A stretch of DNA of 64,000 nt from Hoeflea_A sp965228435 (GTDB taxonomy: Bacteria > Pseudomonadota > Alphaproteobacteria > Rhizobiales > Rhizobiaceae): NCBI GenBank assembly GCA_965228435.1, contig OZ245818.1, positions 3,410,001-3,474,000 of the forward strand, read 5' to 3'. The position numbers were made by a program, and so were the translations under genes. This document shows positions 1 to 8,090 of this stretch, piece after piece. How positions within the stretch are numbered: the stretch's first letter is position 1; each line of letters begins with the position of its first letter. The notes under the pieces are model-generated. The model did no database searches and was not told the origin of the DNA. It saw only the letters and a program-made list of their open reading frames with translations.

Positions 1-96
1 TCAAGGTATCTCCAAGACTATCACCTTGCTTCGAACGGGGTGGCAATCCAGAGGGCAACCGCAAGGTTGGCCAAGAAAACCAAGGGTGATGACCGG

Positions 97-1071
97 ATGA
101 AGGAATTGGAGGATGACCGGGCCGCCATCCTGGCCGTCATCGACGCGGAGACCCGGGCCTATCTTCGACGGGACTATGATGCCTGGGAGCGATACTGGCA
201 TGACGGTCCTGAAATCCGGCGTATTCACTCGCACGCCGGAACCGGCGTGACCGTTGTCGAGGGACCTGAAATCAGGACCCAGATGCGCCGAATCCTGACC
301 AAGAACAGCGAGTGGTTGCCGCCAGAGGCCATCAGGCGTGAAAACATCAATCTTGTCGTCAGCCCGGACATGGCCTGGGTCACCTACGACCAGATCGGAG
401 ACACGTCAGGTGTGTTGGTGGAGATGGCGGGTCGCTATCACGAGCTGAAGATCCTGCAGAAGATCGACGGGACCTGGAAACTGACCTGCATTGTCGGCAC
501 CCAGATGCGCATCGATCACGTTCGCGCACCGCTGGTCGAGGTGGACGAAACCGGGCGGTTGCTGTGGATGAACGAAGCGGCGAAGGAGCGGCTTCCGGAC
601 CATCCACTGCTTGGACAGCGAGGCAGCCATCTTCAGGCGACCGATTCGGATGCGCGGGACGAATTGCTCAACGCCCTGGAGTGGATGGCAGACATCCGTG
701 ATCGGCACACCCCCTGTGTCGGCGAGGATGCTGTCACGCGCGCAATTGCGCTTGGGCAGGACGATACCGGTCTTGCCCATATCTGCTGGGCAATCCTGCG
801 GGACGGCAAGCTGCTTGTGACGTTCGACGATACCGACCGGCTCGAACGGCAACTTGCCAGCGCTACTGTGGTCTATGGGCTATCCGATACCCAGGGCCGG
901 CTCGCCCGGCAGTTGATTGACGGCCGTGACCTCTCCACGGCGGCAAGCGCGCTCGGCATCAGCCCCAACACGGCCAAAACGCATCTGCAGCGCATCTACG
1001 ACAAAACGGGCGTCAGGGCGCAGCCGGCGCTCGTCCGCCTTCTTCTCAACGCCGAGCGGCGAGGCGTATAG
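97..1071 (+). CDS. SnoaL-like / LuxR-type HTH transcriptional regulator
   Basis: A 324-residue protein with three parts. Residues about 1-140 look like a SnoaL/NTF2-type ligand-binding fold of the 'YxRRDYDAWxxYW' kind. Residues about 150-250 resemble a degenerate PAS-like segment (EVDETGRLLWMNEAA). Residues about 265-320 are a LuxR-type helix-turn-helix (LSTAASALGISPNTAKTHLQ). It has no receiver domain and no autoinducer-binding domain, so it is probably a one-component regulator sensing a small molecule. A GTG at 40 is in frame, but the ATG at 97 starts where the conserved fold begins and has a modest AAGGGTG upstream. The next gene, an acyl-CoA synthetase 88 bp downstream on the same strand, is a plausible target. 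Function is inferred from domains only. Confidence 0.75.
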   Translation: MKELEDDRAAILAVIDAETRAYLRRDYDAWERYWHDGPEIRRIHSHAGTGVTVVEGPEIRTQMRRILTKNSEWLPPEAIRRENINLVVSPDMAWVTYDQIGDTSGVLVEMAGRYHELKILQKIDGTWKLTCIVGTQMRIDHVRAPLVEVDETGRLLWMNEAAKERLPDHPLLGQRGSHLQATDSDARDELLNALEWMADIRDRHTPCVGEDAVTRAIALGQDDTGLAHICWAILRDGKLLVTFDDTDRLERQLASATVVYGLSDTQGRLARQLIDGRDLSTAASALGISPNTAKTHLQRIYDKTGVRAQPALVRLLLNAERRGV

Positions 1072-1159
1072 TCCAGCGTAGCCTGACATCCTGGGCTTGC
1101 CCGATCCGGCTTGCCGGGCCAGACTGGTCGCGCAAATGGACCTGCTGATGGGATGACAC

Positions 1160-3022
1160 ATGGCACTTCTTGGTGACGACCGCATTCGCTCTCATGCCGA
1201 CCTTGACCGGTTTCAGGCTGAGTTAAGCCTCGGGCAACGCTTGCCGGAACGCAGCATATTCGAGGTTTTCGCCGCAAGTGCCGCACGGCAGCCGGATGCC
1301 ACGGCAATCACCATGCTGATGACCGGCGCGCCGGACGAACAACCGCGCCGGGTCTCCTACGGTCAGCTGCTGGGCATGATCCGCGCCGCGGCGAACATGT
1401 TTACCGAGCTCGGCGGCCCGGCACCCGGCGTCGCCTATATGCTGCCGTCTCTGGTCGAGACCCACGTCACGCTGTGGGGCGCGGAAACAGCCGGCTATGC
1501 GGTGCCGATAAATTTCCTTTTGCAGCCTGACAGCATTGCCGAATTGCTCAAGGCTTCCGATGCAAAGATCCTGGTTGCTCTCGGCCCGCACCCGCAGCTC
1601 GACATCTGGGAGAAAGCACTTCAGCTGCGCCAGCTGGTCCCCGACCTGATCCTTGTTCGCGTTTCGCCACCGGGAACCCCAGCTGAGGAAGGGGTGGTCG
1701 ACCTGGCGGCAGCCCTGCAGGAGCAGCCTGCCGATCATCTGATCTTCGGGGAACCCCGCAGCGGTGACGATGTGGCTGCCTATTTCCATACCGGCGGGAC
1801 CACCGGCGTGCCGAAACTGGTTGCCCACACCCATCGCGGACAGTTGGTCGCCGCCTTCGGCGGTGCGGCGATGTGCGGCTATACTTCTGACGACATTCTC
1901 ACGGCAACCCTGCCGCTGTTTCATGTCGCGGGCACCATCGTCGCCGGATTGAGCGCCTTCATGGCCGGCACAGAGCTGGTCATCATGTCGCCCGCGGGCC
2001 TGCGCAGCCCGGCAATTGTGGAAGGCTTCTGGCGGCTCGTGGCCGAGCACAAGGCGACATTGGTGGGCGGTGTTCCGACAGCAATCGGCGCCGTGCTGCA
2101 GGTCCCTGTCGGAGACAACGACATCAGCGCGGTGCGTGCCGGATTGACCGGTGCGGCACTTTTACCGCCCGCGGTCGGCAAGCGTTTTGAGGAGGTTACC
2201 GGCAAGACCCTCTATGAAATCCTTGGCATGACCGAAGCGTCGGGTCTGATCAGCATCGATCCGCTGTGCGGTCCGGGTGGACCCGGTTCGGTGGGATGGG
2301 CACTGCCTTATACGCAGGTCGATATCCTGCGACTGAATTCCGACGGCAGCCTGGGTGAGGTTTGCGACGCGCGCGAAATCGGCGTCATTGCGATCAGCGG
2401 CGATCATGTCTCACCCGGATATCGGGATCCCAGTCACAATACGGGCGTGTTCGACGGTGGCGTGCTGAATTCCGGAGACCTCGGATACAAGGACGAGCAA
2501 GGTCGGATTTATGTGGCCGGCCGCTCCAAGGACCTGATCATACGCAGCGGTCACAACATCGACCCGGCAATGATCGAGAATGCCATGAGCACCCATGCGT
2601 CGGTTGCGCTCGCGGCTGCGGTCGGGCAACCGGACGCCTATGCCGGTGAACTGCCGGTTTGCTTCGTCGAGCTGCACCCCGGCGCCGAGGTCAATGAAGC
2701 GGATCTCCATGCCCATGCCCAGGGCAGCATTGACGAACGTCCGGCCTGGCCGAAACACATCTACATCGTGGATACGATCCCGCTCACAACGGTGGGCAAG
2801 ATCTACAAACCCAGCCTGCGTTGCGATGCCGCAAAGCGCAAGGTTACGGACCTGGTTCACGGCGACATGGCATTGTCGGCCGCGGAGGTGGAGGTCGTTG
2901 ACGGCGGTTCCCGCGGCATGCGGGTCACGGTAACCCTTTCAGAAAAGGACCGATCCTCGGTGCCAGAGCTTGAGAAGCTTCTGGCCGATTACCTGTTCGA
3001 ATCGCGGGTGCTGCCGCAGTAG
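1160..3022 (+). CDS. AMP-binding acyl-CoA synthetase
   Basis: A 620-residue adenylate-forming enzyme. It should activate a carboxylic acid with ATP to an acyl-adenylate and transfer it to CoA. The phosphate-binding loop HTGGTTGVPK is near residue 210, the ILGMTEASG motif near 355, the hinge/adenine region GRSKDLIIRSGHNI near 455, and the C-terminal catalytic lysine in TTVGKIYKP near 545. Roughly 60 residues follow this lysine, which makes the protein longer than a typical synthetase. The acid is not identifiable; the surrounding catabolic genes suggest an aromatic or alkyl acid released downstream of the sulfatase/TRAP system. It converges with the metallo-hydrolase gene, only 36 bp away, and no terminator is obvious between them. 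Confidence 0.85.
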   Translation: MALLGDDRIRSHADLDRFQAELSLGQRLPERSIFEVFAASAARQPDATAITMLMTGAPDEQPRRVSYGQLLGMIRAAANMFTELGGPAPGVAYMLPSLVETHVTLWGAETAGYAVPINFLLQPDSIAELLKASDAKILVALGPHPQLDIWEKALQLRQLVPDLILVRVSPPGTPAEEGVVDLAAALQEQPADHLIFGEPRSGDDVAAYFHTGGTTGVPKLVAHTHRGQLVAAFGGAAMCGYTSDDILTATLPLFHVAGTIVAGLSAFMAGTELVIMSPAGLRSPAIVEGFWRLVAEHKATLVGGVPTAIGAVLQVPVGDNDISAVRAGLTGAALLPPAVGKRFEEVTGKTLYEILGMTEASGLISIDPLCGPGGPGSVGWALPYTQVDILRLNSDGSLGEVCDAREIGVIAISGDHVSPGYRDPSHNTGVFDGGVLNSGDLGYKDEQGRIYVAGRSKDLIIRSGHNIDPAMIENAMSTHASVALAAAVGQPDAYAGELPVCFVELHPGAEVNEADLHAHAQGSIDERPAWPKHIYIVDTIPLTTVGKIYKPSLRCDAAKRKVTDLVHGDMALSAAEVEVVDGGSRGMRVTVTLSEKDRSSVPELEKLLADYLFESRVLPQ

Positions 3023-3058
3023 CGAGCGCGGGCGCGGCGACACGGCAGACCCAACGGG

Positions 3059-4342
3059 CTATGCGTCGGCCTGATCCATTTCCTGGGCAGAGAGAAGATA
3101 GTAGTGCCTCGCGGTGCAGTTTATCTGGTCGGCCGCGTGGTCTCTGAGGATCTCGGCCTTCAGGGCTGTTGCCTGACCGGGGTCCTCGTCCGAGTGGATC
3201 AGCCGATCGACCAGTTGCAGCGCCCATTGATGGTCGCCGGCTGACCGGGCTTTTTGGATGGCATCCAGCACGGCATCCGGGCCGCCGGCGAGATCGATGA
3301 ACCTCTTGGCTTCGTCATCCGGCGCAAGGGTTCCAAGCGATGTAGGGTTGCCGTCGAACCAACCCATCGTGCCGACAAAGTAGGCGCGAACCGACCAATC
3401 GACCCGGCCGTAAAATTCGCGCAGGTGAGGTTTTTCGGCCATGTGATCCGGCAATCGGACGGCGTGGGCCAGTTCGTCTATGGTCATGCCAGCGTCCATC
3501 CCCTCCCGGGTTTGGTCGATGACGTGGCGAATGGCGTCACGATAGTCCGTCAGCTTTTCCCTGATTTCAGTGTTGCCGATCAGGGCCTTGGTGTGGCCCG
3601 GTGCGAGTATATCGGCATCGAAACCCATGAGCAGGTCGAGTGAATCAGCCCAGGCGTCAAAGTCCCGGTACATGGTACCGCGAATGGCATAAAGGTTGGG
3701 GAACGACCGGTAGAAATTGTCACCGCAAAACAGGATCTTCTTGGCCGGATACCAGACGACCATGTGGTCGGGCGTTTCGCCGGGTGCCATGACCAACTGC
3801 AGGTCAACGCCGGATGGCGAAATGTGTTCGCCCTCCTCGCCGATCCGCCTGTTTGGAGGCAGAGCGCCCTGGCCCATGCCCTTCATCGGACGATCGCCGG
3901 GGCCGACGCCGAGGCTGATCCGTTCATCCGGATAGGACAAGCCGATCCCGAACTGGCGCTTGGTGCGCGCCTGCATTGCCTTTGTCGGGCGGGGGTGCGC
4001 GGACGCCACCGCCAGGGAATCGTCCGAGAATTTTGTGCTGGCCAGGATTTCCGGTTGTCCGCCCTCGGCGAACACGGACGCACCAGAAACGTGATCGCGG
4101 TGCGAGTGCGTGTAGATGATCGTCTTGATGGGAAGATCGGTGATCTTGCGGAATTCGGCCAGAATGTTCTCCGCTGCCCCGATGGATTCCGTCGTATCGA
4201 TGATGATCAGGCCCTCGTCGCCCATGATCATATAAACGTTCGACGCGGCAAAGCCGAAGGCCTGATAAACGCCGTCCGCGAGCTGCAACACCTCTTTTTG
4301 AAAATAGTCGGGATGGGATTCCAATTCCGGGTGCACTGGCAT
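3059..4342 (-). CDS. Metallo-beta-lactamase-fold alkyl sulfatase (BDS1/SdsA1-like)
   Basis: A 427-residue protein of the alkyl/aryl sulfatase branch of the metallo-beta-lactamase superfamily, which hydrolyses sulfate esters with a dizinc centre. The metal motif THSHRDH places ligands at about H79, H81, D83 and H84; further ligand-like residues are in APGETPDH, FCGDN and LAPGHTKAL. An alkyl-sulfatase dimerisation-like helical region follows. SdsA1-type enzymes are about 650 residues with a C-terminal SCP2 domain; this one lacks that domain, so it may be a short relative with a different substrate. No signal peptide is visible, so it should act in the cytoplasm. The start has a strong GGAGGAAAG ribosome site. 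It diverges from the formylglycine sulfatase across a 461-bp region carrying GntR-type operators. Confidence 0.8.
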   Translation of the reverse strand: MPVHPELESHPDYFQKEVLQLADGVYQAFGFAASNVYMIMGDEGLIIIDTTESIGAAENILAEFRKITDLPIKTIIYTHSHRDHVSGASVFAEGGQPEILASTKFSDDSLAVASAHPRPTKAMQARTKRQFGIGLSYPDERISLGVGPGDRPMKGMGQGALPPNRRIGEEGEHISPSGVDLQLVMAPGETPDHMVVWYPAKKILFCGDNFYRSFPNLYAIRGTMYRDFDAWADSLDLLMGFDADILAPGHTKALIGNTEIREKLTDYRDAIRHVIDQTREGMDAGMTIDELAHAVRLPDHMAEKPHLREFYGRVDWSVRAYFVGTMGWFDGNPTSLGTLAPDDEAKRFIDLAGGPDAVLDAIQKARSAGDHQWALQLVDRLIHSDEDPGQATALKAEILRDHAADQINCTARHYYLLSAQEMDQADA

Positions 4343-4412
4343 TCTTTCCTCCGGTCGGTGCCGTTTTCCTTGCCTGGCTCGGTGACCTTGCCGATTGAAC
4401 TTACCTTAGCAA

Positions 4413-4426
4413 TTCAGGATCCCGAA
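4413..4426. promoter_or_regulatory. Degenerate GntR-type operator
   Basis: TTCAGGATCCCGAA agrees at 11 of 14 positions with the TTTGGGATCCCAAA palindrome found elsewhere in the region. Its centre is 62 bp (about six helical turns) from the perfect copy at 4474-4489. It lies 71 bp upstream of the alkyl sulfatase start, so it may serve the minus-strand promoter. Confidence 0.45.
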
Positions 4427-4470
4427 ATCAAGAAATTGTACGTATGTAAGCAAAAATCGTCTCAGTATTG

Positions 4471-4499
4471 TTGATTTGGGATCCCAAATATGCGATATG
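4471..4499 (+). promoter_or_regulatory. Candidate promoter of the sulfatase-TRAP1 operon
   Basis: TTGATT (4471-4476) and GATATG (4494-4499) are separated by 17 bp, with the perfect palindromic operator in the spacer. The -10 match is weak (3 of 6). The layout mirrors the TRAP2 promoter, which is the main reason for proposing it. Confidence 0.3.
4474..4489. promoter_or_regulatory. Perfect GntR-type operator (GGGATCCC palindrome)
   Basis: ATTTGGGATCCCAAAT is a perfect 16-bp palindrome between the two organosulfatase genes. The same core recurs at 10231-10242, 10294-10305 and 10367-10380 beside the GntR repressor gene, so the inferred binder is that repressor. Confidence 0.7.
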
Positions 4500-4509
4500 A
4501 CGTCTCCAA

Positions 4510-4541
4510 GCTCTCATCCGGTCGCGGCCGCTCTCATCCGG
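4510..4541. repeat. 12-bp direct repeat, two copies
   Basis: GCTCTCATCCGG occurs at 4510-4521 and again at 4530-4541. The 20-bp period is close to two helical turns. It lies just downstream of the perfect operator and could be a tandem activator site, but no regulator can be assigned. Confidence 0.5.
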
Positions 4542-4803
4542 CGGCATGAGTTGAATCAAATGCGAGGGACGCCCTCGCTGATGCGACTAGCGGATGATGA
4601 TTGGCCCAGATGCAGAGAGCGGCCGGTCAAGAGCGTATTGGGAGGAAGGGACGGCATGCATTCGTCCGGCAGATCGGGACAAACAGTCAAACGAGGCCAC
4701 CGGGCTGGCATCCGGGAGGCGTCCATCTATGCCAGTTGTCCCGCCATTGTTCGGCGGGCGCCGCATGTCGCCGAAATCAAACTATTTGAACGGTAATCGT
4801 CAC

Positions 4804-6441
4804 ATGGCGCGCAAGAACATTCTCTTCATCATGTGCGACCAGCTGCGGTTCGACTATCTGGGCTGCAGCGGGCATCCGACAATCAGGACGCGGAATATCG
4901 ATGCCCTGGCCGCGCGCGGCGTGCGTTTCAGCAACGCCTATTGCCAGTCACCGATCTGCGGGCCGTCGCGCATGAGCGCCTACACGGGACGCTATGTTTC
5001 GTCACACGGCTCGTCGTCCAATTTCGCACCGCTGCGCATCGGCGAAAAGAACATTGGACATCACCTGAACCCGCTCGGCGTGCGCACGGTTCTGGTCGGC
5101 AAGACGCATATCGTTGCCGACAGGGAGGGCATGGAGAGGCTGGGAGTCGATCCGGAAAGCAAAATAGGCGTTCATCATGCGCAGGCCGGCTTCGAGGCCT
5201 ACGAGCGGGACGACGGCGTGCATCCGGACTCGATGGTTCGCGCCAATCTCCCCTACAATGAATATCTCCGGTCGAAAGGGCACACGGAAGACGACAACCC
5301 CTGGCACTGGGCGGCCAACTCGGTCGAAACGGAAAGCGGAGTGCGGTCCGGGTTCTTCAACGACAAGGTCAATCGTCCCGCCCGGGTGACGGACGAAGAT
5401 TCCGAGACGCCTTATATGACCCGGCGGGCGATGGAGTTCCTGTCACAGGACGACGGCGAGACGCCCTGGCTGCTTCACCTGTCCTATATCAAGCCGCACT
5501 GGCCCTATGTCGCACCCGCTCCCTACAACGACATGTACAGTGCGGACGACGTCGTCCCCGCCATCAGGTCGGATGCGGAGCTGGTCGATCCCAATCCGCT
5601 CGCGAAACATTTCATGGGCCGGGTCGCCGGCAAGACCTTCGGCAGCGAAGACGCCCGCGAAACGGTGATCCCGGTCTACATGGGGCTCATTTCCCAGATC
5701 GACGATCAGCTCGGGATCCTGTTCGACTTCATGGGCGAACGCGGATTGCTCGACGACACGATGATCGTGTTCACCTCCGATCACGGTGATTATCTCGGTG
5801 ACCACTGGATGGGCGACAAGGACTACTTCCACGATCCTTCGGTGAAGATCCCGTTGATCGTCGTCGACCCGAGCAGCGCAGCCGAGACGACCCGTGGCAC
5901 GGTGGACGACTCGATGGTCGAATTGATCGATCTGTTGCCGACCTTTATCGAGTATCAGGGCGGAGAGGTTGCCCAACACGTCCTGGACGGGCGTTCGCTG
6001 GTGCCGCGAATTCGCGGCGAAGAGCGCGCATGGCGGGATTACGTCGTCAGCGAGTATGACTATTCCTGCCAGGTTTTCCGCCCGGAGACCGGCAAGGCGC
6101 CGCTCGAATGCCGCTCCTACATGATCGCCACCGACAGGTGGAAATACGTTCATGCTCCGGGATACCCGCCGGTGCTGTTCGACCGGATCAACGATCCTGA
6201 TGAGCTGACCGACCTCGGACGTAGTCCGGACCATGCGGACATACGCCAGGCCATGTTCAACCGGCTCGCCGGCTGGGCACTGCAATACCGGCAACGCGAA
6301 ACCTGGTCGGAAGAACGCAACATCCAGATGACCGGAATGGAAGAACAGCTCGGTGTCCTCATCGGATACTGGGACGAGAACGATGCCGAGGGGAAGGACC
6401 CCAAGATCCTGCCGCAACGCAATCCGAACAAGGTGAATTGA
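4804..6441 (+). CDS. Formylglycine-type sulfatase (type I)
   Basis: A 545-residue sulfatase. The N-terminal metal-binding element NILFIMCDQLRFD is followed by CGPSRMSAYTGR, the C-x-P-S-R signature whose Cys52 is converted to formylglycine; this conversion needs a maturase that is not in the window. The C-terminal metal site is FTSDHGDYLGDH. DQ in the first motif resembles choline sulfatase and other cytosolic sulfatases. No signal peptide is visible, so the substrate is presumably imported and desulfated inside the cell. The start was chosen where family homology begins; the ribosome site there is weak. The TRAP1 genes follow 44 bp downstream in the same direction, which suggests one operon importing and hydrolysing a sulfate ester. 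Substrate unknown. Confidence 0.87.
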   Translation: MARKNILFIMCDQLRFDYLGCSGHPTIRTRNIDALAARGVRFSNAYCQSPICGPSRMSAYTGRYVSSHGSSSNFAPLRIGEKNIGHHLNPLGVRTVLVGKTHIVADREGMERLGVDPESKIGVHHAQAGFEAYERDDGVHPDSMVRANLPYNEYLRSKGHTEDDNPWHWAANSVETESGVRSGFFNDKVNRPARVTDEDSETPYMTRRAMEFLSQDDGETPWLLHLSYIKPHWPYVAPAPYNDMYSADDVVPAIRSDAELVDPNPLAKHFMGRVAGKTFGSEDARETVIPVYMGLISQIDDQLGILFDFMGERGLLDDTMIVFTSDHGDYLGDHWMGDKDYFHDPSVKIPLIVVDPSSAAETTRGTVDDSMVELIDLLPTFIEYQGGEVAQHVLDGRSLVPRIRGEERAWRDYVVSEYDYSCQVFRPETGKAPLECRSYMIATDRWKYVHAPGYPPVLFDRINDPDELTDLGRSPDHADIRQAMFNRLAGWALQYRQRETWSEERNIQMTGMEEQLGVLIGYWDENDAEGKDPKILPQRNPNKVN

Positions 6442-6485
6442 GTGGTTTCCGACTGACCGAAAAGACACTGCAACTGGAGGAGAAA

Positions 6486-7529
6486 ATGAACCTGAAATCC
6501 AAGAAACAAGCCACGCTGGCCGGTCTGGCATTTGCCTGTCTACTGCCGCTTTCCGCCAAGGCCGAAACGACGATCTTCTACAATCTCTTCACGCCCCCGA
6601 GCCATTTTTCCTGGGAGGTCATGAAGGACTGGGCCAAGCAGGTGAACGAAAAGTCGGAAGGGCGCCTGAAGATCGAATTTGCCGCCAAGTCCGTTGCGCC
6701 GCCACCCAAGGTGATGAATGCCGTGCGCAAGGGCGCCGCGGATGCCGGGTTCGTCGCAAACATCTTTCTTGGTCCCGACAATCCTGGTGCCCTGGTGGGG
6801 CTGATGCCCTGGGTCCACCTGGGAGATTCCGAGGCGACCTCCGTCGCTTTGTGGAACACCTACCAGAAGTTCTTTGCCGACAAGGAGAAGTGGCCGGGCA
6901 TCGAGGTGCTCGGAATGTACCACTTTGCCGGCGCCGCCATGTGCTCGCTGACGGACGAGCCGATCACGTCGGTTGAAGACCTGCAGACGCGCAAAGTCTG
7001 GACCATCCCTGGCAATCTCGCAAAGACGCTCGGCAATATGGACGTGTCGGTGGTCACAGGACCGGCGGTGCAGATCCACGAAATGGTCTCGCGCAACGTG
7101 GTCGAAGCCTATACCGGCATCACCTATGACTCGATCGTGAAGTTCAAGGTCGGGCCTTACACGAAATCCTGCCTTGAGTTCGAGAAATCGCCGTTTTCGA
7201 TCAACTTCACCCATTTCATCAACGCCAAGACCTGGGCAAAGCTGTCGCCGGAAGATCAACAGGTCCTCAAGGATCTGTCCGGCGAGCACCTGGCACGCAT
7301 GGTCGGCGCCAAGGTGAACAGCCAGCTGGCGAAAGGACGTGAGGTTCTTGCTCCGACCGTCGATTTCGCGCCGGCGTCGGAAGAACTCATGGCAAGCTTC
7401 ACGGAGAGTTCGCAGCCGATCGTCGACGACTGGCTCGCCAAGGTCGACGCGATGGGCGTGGACGGACAGGCGGCCCTGGATTTCATGCGCGCAGAAGTCG
7501 AGCGCCTGAGTGCGGTCAAGTCCAACTGA
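6486..7529 (+). CDS. dctP: TRAP transporter substrate-binding protein (TRAP1)
   Basis: A 347-residue periplasmic binding protein of the DctP family with a signal peptide ending near AKA-ET (residues 1-26). The start at 6486 has an excellent GGAGGAG ribosome site. It should capture a solute and hand it to the DctQM membrane pair encoded next. Family members usually carry an arginine in the 'K-I-R-T' motif that binds the ligand carboxylate; the aligned segment here reads RKVWTIPG, with Trp172 in that place. This suggests a non-carboxylate or unusual ligand, consistent with a sulfate ester. A strong stem-loop follows the gene before the permease genes. Confidence 0.88.
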   Translation: MNLKSKKQATLAGLAFACLLPLSAKAETTIFYNLFTPPSHFSWEVMKDWAKQVNEKSEGRLKIEFAAKSVAPPPKVMNAVRKGAADAGFVANIFLGPDNPGALVGLMPWVHLGDSEATSVALWNTYQKFFADKEKWPGIEVLGMYHFAGAAMCSLTDEPITSVEDLQTRKVWTIPGNLAKTLGNMDVSVVTGPAVQIHEMVSRNVVEAYTGITYDSIVKFKVGPYTKSCLEFEKSPFSINFTHFINAKTWAKLSPEDQQVLKDLSGEHLARMVGAKVNSQLAKGREVLAPTVDFAPASEELMASFTESSQPIVDDWLAKVDAMGVDGQAALDFMRAEVERLSAVKSN

Positions 7530-7540
7530 GTAGACAGGGT

Positions 7541-7565
7541 GGGCGGCGCCTCGAGGCAGCCGCCC
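7541..7565. other. Intercistronic stem-loop after TRAP1 binding protein gene
   Basis: GGGCGGC at 7541-7547 pairs with GCCGCCC at 7559-7565; the segment between (GCCTCGAGGC) is itself self-complementary and extends the hairpin. No T-tract follows. It may stabilise the binding-protein mRNA or partly terminate transcription so that the binding protein exceeds the permease. Confidence 0.6.
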
Positions 7566-7590
7566 TTCCAAATCCGGAAGGTTGCCTGAA

Positions 7591-8076
7591 ATGTTCGACA
7601 AGGTGGTGGACCTGTTCAGCCGCATCGGGCTGATCGTCGGGTCGGTTCTGCTGGCATTGATGATGGTTCTGACCGTCGTCGACGTGTTCATGCGATATGT
7701 GTTTTCCGCGCCGCTTCCGAGCGTTGCAGAGCTGACCCAGATCATGCTGTCGATGACGGTTTTCGCCGGCTTTATTCTTGTCAGCCGTGACGGAAGCCAC
7801 ATCGTCGTTTCCCTCTTCGAGCCGACGCTCACACGGATTGCCCCGCGCATGTACCGATTGCTGTACGCCATCAGCAACACGCTCGGGACGGCCTTCATCC
7901 TTTGGGTGCTGATCCTCACGGCAAGAGATGCCTTCATTTTTCAGGAGGTGACCGAGGTCCTCGAAATCCCCTTCATCTGGATCCTGAGCGTGTTGGCGGT
8001 CTCGACCGCACTTGCTCTGGTGACCAGCCTCAAAGTTTTCGCCAAGGGCCCGGTTGGCCACGGTTCACCGGACTAG
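7591..8076 (+). CDS. dctQ: TRAP transporter small permease DctQ (TRAP1)
   Basis: A 161-residue integral membrane protein with about four hydrophobic segments, the expected size of a TRAP small permease subunit. Typical elements include VDVFMRYVFSAPLPSVAELTQ. The ATG at 7591 is preceded by GGAAGG at good spacing; an in-frame TTG at 7582 is less likely. It would pair with the following DctM to form the Na+-coupled membrane complex. It lies 61 bp after the binding-protein gene, beyond a stem-loop, and 14 bp before dctM. Confidence 0.88.
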   Translation: MFDKVVDLFSRIGLIVGSVLLALMMVLTVVDVFMRYVFSAPLPSVAELTQIMLSMTVFAGFILVSRDGSHIVVSLFEPTLTRIAPRMYRLLYAISNTLGTAFILWVLILTARDAFIFQEVTEVLEIPFIWILSVLAVSTALALVTSLKVFAKGPVGHGSPD

Positions 8077-8090
8077 ACCAGGGGATCGAC

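Larger units (their letters stand above)
4343..4803. other. Divergent intergenic regulatory region
   Basis: The 461 bp between the alkyl sulfatase gene (minus) and the sulfatase gene (plus) holds no convincing gene. It contains one perfect and one degenerate GGGATCC-centred palindrome (4474-4489 and 4413-4426) and a 12-bp direct repeat (4510-4521 and 4530-4541). The stretch 4400-4500 is noticeably more AT-rich than the flanks, as expected for promoters. An in-frame ATG at 4594 could extend the sulfatase, but that stretch lacks protein-like character. Confidence 0.6.

Noticed and set aside
3020..3060. Terminator between the converging acyl-CoA synthetase and alkyl sulfatase genes
   Set aside because: Only 36 bp are available and no stem-loop with a T-run could be found.
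4594..4803. N-terminal extension of the sulfatase from ATG 4594
   Set aside because: The 70 extra residues are low in protein-like character, overlap the regulatory region, and sulfatase homology begins at the ATG at 4804.
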